DNA of 64,000 nucleotides from Acidobacteriota bacterium (GTDB lineage Bacteria; Acidobacteriota; Terriglobia; Acidiferrales; UBA7541), in assembly GCA_003165465.1 (NCBI GenBank), contig PLUM01000014.1, positions 1,999 through 65,998 of the forward strand. Reading direction: 5' to 3'. Of the stretch, positions 61,819-64,000 are shown piece by piece (position 1 is the stretch's first letter; each line of letters begins with the position of its first letter). Under the pieces are notes generated by a model. That model was given only the letters and a program-made list of their open reading frames with translations, searched no databases and had not been told where the DNA came from. The translations under genes and the position numbers were made by a program.

Positions 61819-62328
61819 GTAATCCGTGACGCTCGCGGCTTTTTCCTGGAGACATACCACCAACGGAAGTTTTCCGACTTTGGCATCTCCGATATTTTTG
61901 TCCAGGACAACCACTCGCGCTCGACCAAGGGAACTCTGCGAGGTCTCCATTATCAATTGCGCCGTGCGCAGGCGAAACTTTGCCGCGTGGCCGAGGGCGA
62001 AGCGCTGGATATTGCCGTGGACCTGCGGCTCGGATTGCCAACATTTGGAAAATATGCCAGCGTATTGCTCTCGGCCGAACTCCAGAATCAAATTTATATT
62101 CCTCGGGGATTCGCGCATGGTTTCGTCGCCCTGTCCGACACCGTTCAATTTCTGTATAAGTGCAGCGACTTCTACGAGCCCGGCGATGAATACGGAATTA
62201 TTTGGAACGATCCCGACCTCGCCATCTCCTGGGGCGTTAGCAGCCCACTCGTCTCCGAAAAAAACTTGAAGCTTTCCACGCTCGCGGCAATCCCCCGCGA
62301 ATTCCTGCCGCGCGATTCGACAAAATGA
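61819..62328 (+). pseudogene. rmlC: dTDP-4-dehydrorhamnose 3,5-epimerase, no standard start (rmlC-like)
   Basis: The frame reads VIRDARGFFLETYHQRKFSD, then QDNHSRSTKGTLRGLHYQL and, later, RVAEGEALDIAVDLRLG, YIPRGFAHGFVALSDTVQFL and YKCSDFYEPGDEYGIIWNDP: a complete RmlC cupin core including the catalytic His (GLHYQ) and the product Tyr. The epimerase makes dTDP-4-dehydro-L-rhamnose. No ATG, GTG or TTG lies in frame between the previous stop (61707) and 61957. The ATG at 61734 (MQNIP) would reach this frame only if one base near 61749 were skipped. It is therefore either a frameshifted gene, a sequencing error or a CTG/ATT start. The stop overlaps the rmlD ATG (ATGA). Confidence 0.8.
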
Positions 62329-62901
62329 AACCTGCCATCCTGCTGATCGGGACGAACGGGCAAGTCGGCCGGGAATTACATCGGATGTTGCCGCGCATCG
62401 GCGAGGTAACGGCCTTGGACCGGGCAGGCCTCGATCTCACGCAGCCCGATGAGATTCGCCGCGCGATTCGCACATTCCATCCCGCCTATATCATAAATGC
62501 CGCGGCCTACACGGCGGTGGACAAAGCCTAATCGGAAGAGGCTCTCGCGCGTGCCATTAACGCCGAAGCTCCGGCCGCGATGGCCGAGGAAGCCCGGAAG
62601 ATCGGCGCATCGCTCATCCATTTCTCAACGGACTACGTTTTCGACGGTACACAAACCACGCCCTACGACGAAGACGATCCGGCGAATCCGCGGAACGTGT
62701 ATGGGAGAACGAAACTTGCGGGCGAACGCGCGATCCAGGCGTCCGGCGCGCCGCGTCATTCCCATCGCTTCCGCTGAATATTCCACTCCGGCGCAACGCC
62801 CCGCCTTTTCGGCCCTCTCGAATGCTCGCTTGGCTCGCACCTTTTTCCTGCAATTGCCGGACTGGCGAACACAGCTGCATTCACTCTTCACAAACCCATA
62901 A
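62325..62901 (+). pseudogene. rmlD: dTDP-4-dehydrorhamnose reductase, broken (rmlD)
   Basis: The reading frame starts well (ILLIGTNGQVGRELHRMLPR, Rossmann Gly motif; INAAAYTAVDKA) but meets TAA at 62529-62531, where family members have Glu (GAA to TAA is one change). The same frame then continues as family sequence: SEEALARAINAEAPAAMAEE, STDYVFDGTQTTPYDEDDPA and NVYGRTKLAGE (the Tyr-x3-Lys pair). After QASGAP the frame breaks and the next recognisable part, in another frame (about 62770-62901), is the C-terminus (EYSTPAQRPAFSALSNARLA; LPDWRTQLHSLF). The roughly 100 residues between are deleted. The gene cannot make a functional reductase. With rmlA and rmlB also missing here, rhamnose synthesis would need genes elsewhere. 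Confidence 0.92.
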
Positions 62902-62983
62902 CCCGGAGCGCCCTGAAAATCGCACTCAAACACACCTACTGCGCTCGCGGCTACGCAGCGCACATCCAGCGCGTTCCCTTTAA

Positions 62984-64000
62984 TTAGGCGATGTTTTCAG
63001 CGGAGGGAAAGTTGCCAACGACGTACGTCAGGCGGCCGTCCTCGATTTGCGCGAAGGCCAGGCGCGCCCGCTCTGAACCCGGCCCGGTCACCTTCCACGA
63101 GCCGCCGGAACGTTCGATCCGCATGAGGCTTCGGTCGCGCCACCAGTGCGCCACTTCCCGCGGCAGGGGCTGCCAGAGATTTGCCTGTTTGCACAATTCA
63201 GAAATGTACTCCAGCAGATTTTCATACACGCGCCGCGCGCGGCGATCGATCACGTAATCCGGATGCACGATGAACGAGGCCATTCCGTGACTCGCGACAA
63301 TACCGCTTAATTCTTCCTTCCAAAGGTCGATCGAATACTGGCCCAGAATGTGAAACAGGGAATAGTCCTGCGTGGTGGTCAGAGGAAGCTCGACAAGATT
63401 TCCCGACAAATACGGCATGACGGTGCAACATCCGCCCTTTTGGGGCTCCAGGTGCGCCGCATTCGGAAACGACATGTCGTAGACAAACTGTAACGCCTCG
63501 CTCCACTCCGCGTTCCTGTACATCCCGCCCGCGCGAAACCCTTCCGAACCCCATTTCCTTCCATACTCGTTAATCCGATTCGCCCGCCGCCGGAACATCT
63601 CCCGGCTTTGAAACAAATGTCCATCGTGATTCAAATCGTGGACGTTCAATTCAAACCCGCGCGCGCGAATCCCGTCCAGAAACGCATCGGAAACCGCGTA
63701 GCGCTCCTCGGGAATCACCTGAAAAGATGCCCGTATTCCGTGACGCTCGTTCAAATCCATCAGCTCGCCGCAAAAATTTATCCCTTTCTCGTCTTCGACG
63801 TCATGGGTCATGAGGATGCAGCCCTGGTAATCGTCCGGCCAGAACCAGACGAAAGGGATTGGCCGGTTTCCATTCGCACGGATGGAGGCGGCCATCAACT
63901 CCCCGCACAAATTATCGATGGTCTTGTCCAGCGGCCAGGAGGGAAATTCCGCATTTTTTCTTCCCCGCAAATGAAATCGCTGAAAATATTTGCGCACTCC
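62984..64000 (-). CDS. Polysaccharide-deacetylase-like protein, N-terminus cut by window edge
   Basis: At least 338 residues; the frame is open to the window edge, and the GTG at 63997 need not be the start. NodB-like features: CILMTHDVEDEKGINFCGEL (Asp and following Glu, about 61-80), FQVIPEERYAVSDAFLDG, GFELNVHDLNHDGHLFQSRE (His pair, about 114-133), GFRAGGMYRNAEW and ASFIVHPDYVIDRRA (late His). It probably removes acetyl groups from a sugar chain. The C-terminal part (SGGSWKVTGPGSERARLAFA) looks like a small added beta domain. Its 3' end faces the broken rmlD gene, 82 bases away. Confidence 0.83.
   Translation of the reverse strand, partial: GVRKYFQRFHLRGRKNAEFPSWPLDKTIDNLCGELMAASIRANGNRPIPFVWFWPDDYQGCILMTHDVEDEKGINFCGELMDLNERHGIRASFQVIPEERYAVSDAFLDGIRARGFELNVHDLNHDGHLFQSREMFRRRANRINEYGRKWGSEGFRAGGMYRNAEWSEALQFVYDMSFPNAAHLEPQKGGCCTVMPYLSGNLVELPLTTTQDYSLFHILGQYSIDLWKEELSGIVASHGMASFIVHPDYVIDRRARRVYENLLEYISELCKQANLWQPLPREVAHWWRDRSLMRIERSGGSWKVTGPGSERARLAFAQIEDGRLTYVVGNFPSAENIA

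Noticed and set aside
37605-64000. Exosortase or PEP-CTERM system
   Set aside because: No exosortase-like membrane protein and no C-terminal PEP-CTERM signal on the beta-helix protein or others; the locus is only similar in accessory genes.

Overview
The window looks like a chromosomal stretch of a high-GC Acidobacteriota bacterium (Terriglobia-like). The grounds are a very large Oar-type TonB-dependent receptor with an N-terminal carboxypeptidase-regulatory domain, many DUF4440/SnoaL-like and LolA-like secreted proteins, TMTC-like TPR membrane proteins, and paired inverted REP hairpins (core CACAGGCTTCAGCCTGTG). The taxonomy is an inference from gene content, not from a marker gene.

Layout. 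1-12.6 kb is housekeeping: a glutamine synthetase cut by the left edge, ispD-ispF (MEP isoprenoid pathway), rlmB, apt, acylphosphatase, two secreted proteins of unknown role, phosphotransacetylase, a DinB-like protein, and two tandem TMTC-like paralogues. 12.8-28.1 kb is a loose set of small, mostly secreted or enzyme genes: SnoaL-like, polysaccharide deacetylase, beta-propeller, GlcG-like, a translationally coupled PHP phosphoesterase/GT4 pair, a LolA-like protein, an AT-rich orphan membrane protein, an MFS transporter, tRNA-Leu(CAG), hemerythrin, an L-2-hydroxyglutarate-oxidase-like flavoprotein and an amidohydrolase. It is dense in repeats. 28.1-38.9 kb holds a composite palindrome block, a strong terminator, the TonB receptor, a deoxynucleoside kinase, a polytopic histidine kinase, a MOCOS-like aminotransferase and an ATP-grasp protein. 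39.5-64 kb is an exopolysaccharide (EPS) island.

The EPS island has a candidate sigma-54 promoter (39514-39529) ahead of twelve collinear genes (39732-54597): alpha/alpha-toroid protein, GT2, YdjC-type deacetylase, GT2, two FemAB-like acyltransferases, an asparagine-synthase-like protein lacking the catalytic Cys2, a membrane acyltransferase, an O-antigen ligase/polymerase, a Wzx-type flippase, GT2 and GT4. A divergent set follows: a beta-helix protein, an FkbH-like HAD/acyltransferase with a Cys-rich N-terminus, and a NodB deacetylase. Then come a GT4, a start-less rmlC and a broken rmlD, and a deacetylase-like gene running off the right edge. Together they suggest Wzx/Wzy-type assembly of a glycan that is deacetylated and decorated with acyl or aminoacyl groups. 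The set resembles exosortase (XrtA)-associated EPS loci, but I see no exosortase and no PEP-CTERM tail.

Two repeat families shape the left half: the REP pairs, and a family with core ACCACGGATGCACAC/GTGTGCATCCGTGGT. In several places they supply coding sequence (a signal peptide, the Pta C-terminus, a stop codon). Neither family was seen right of about 37.6 kb.
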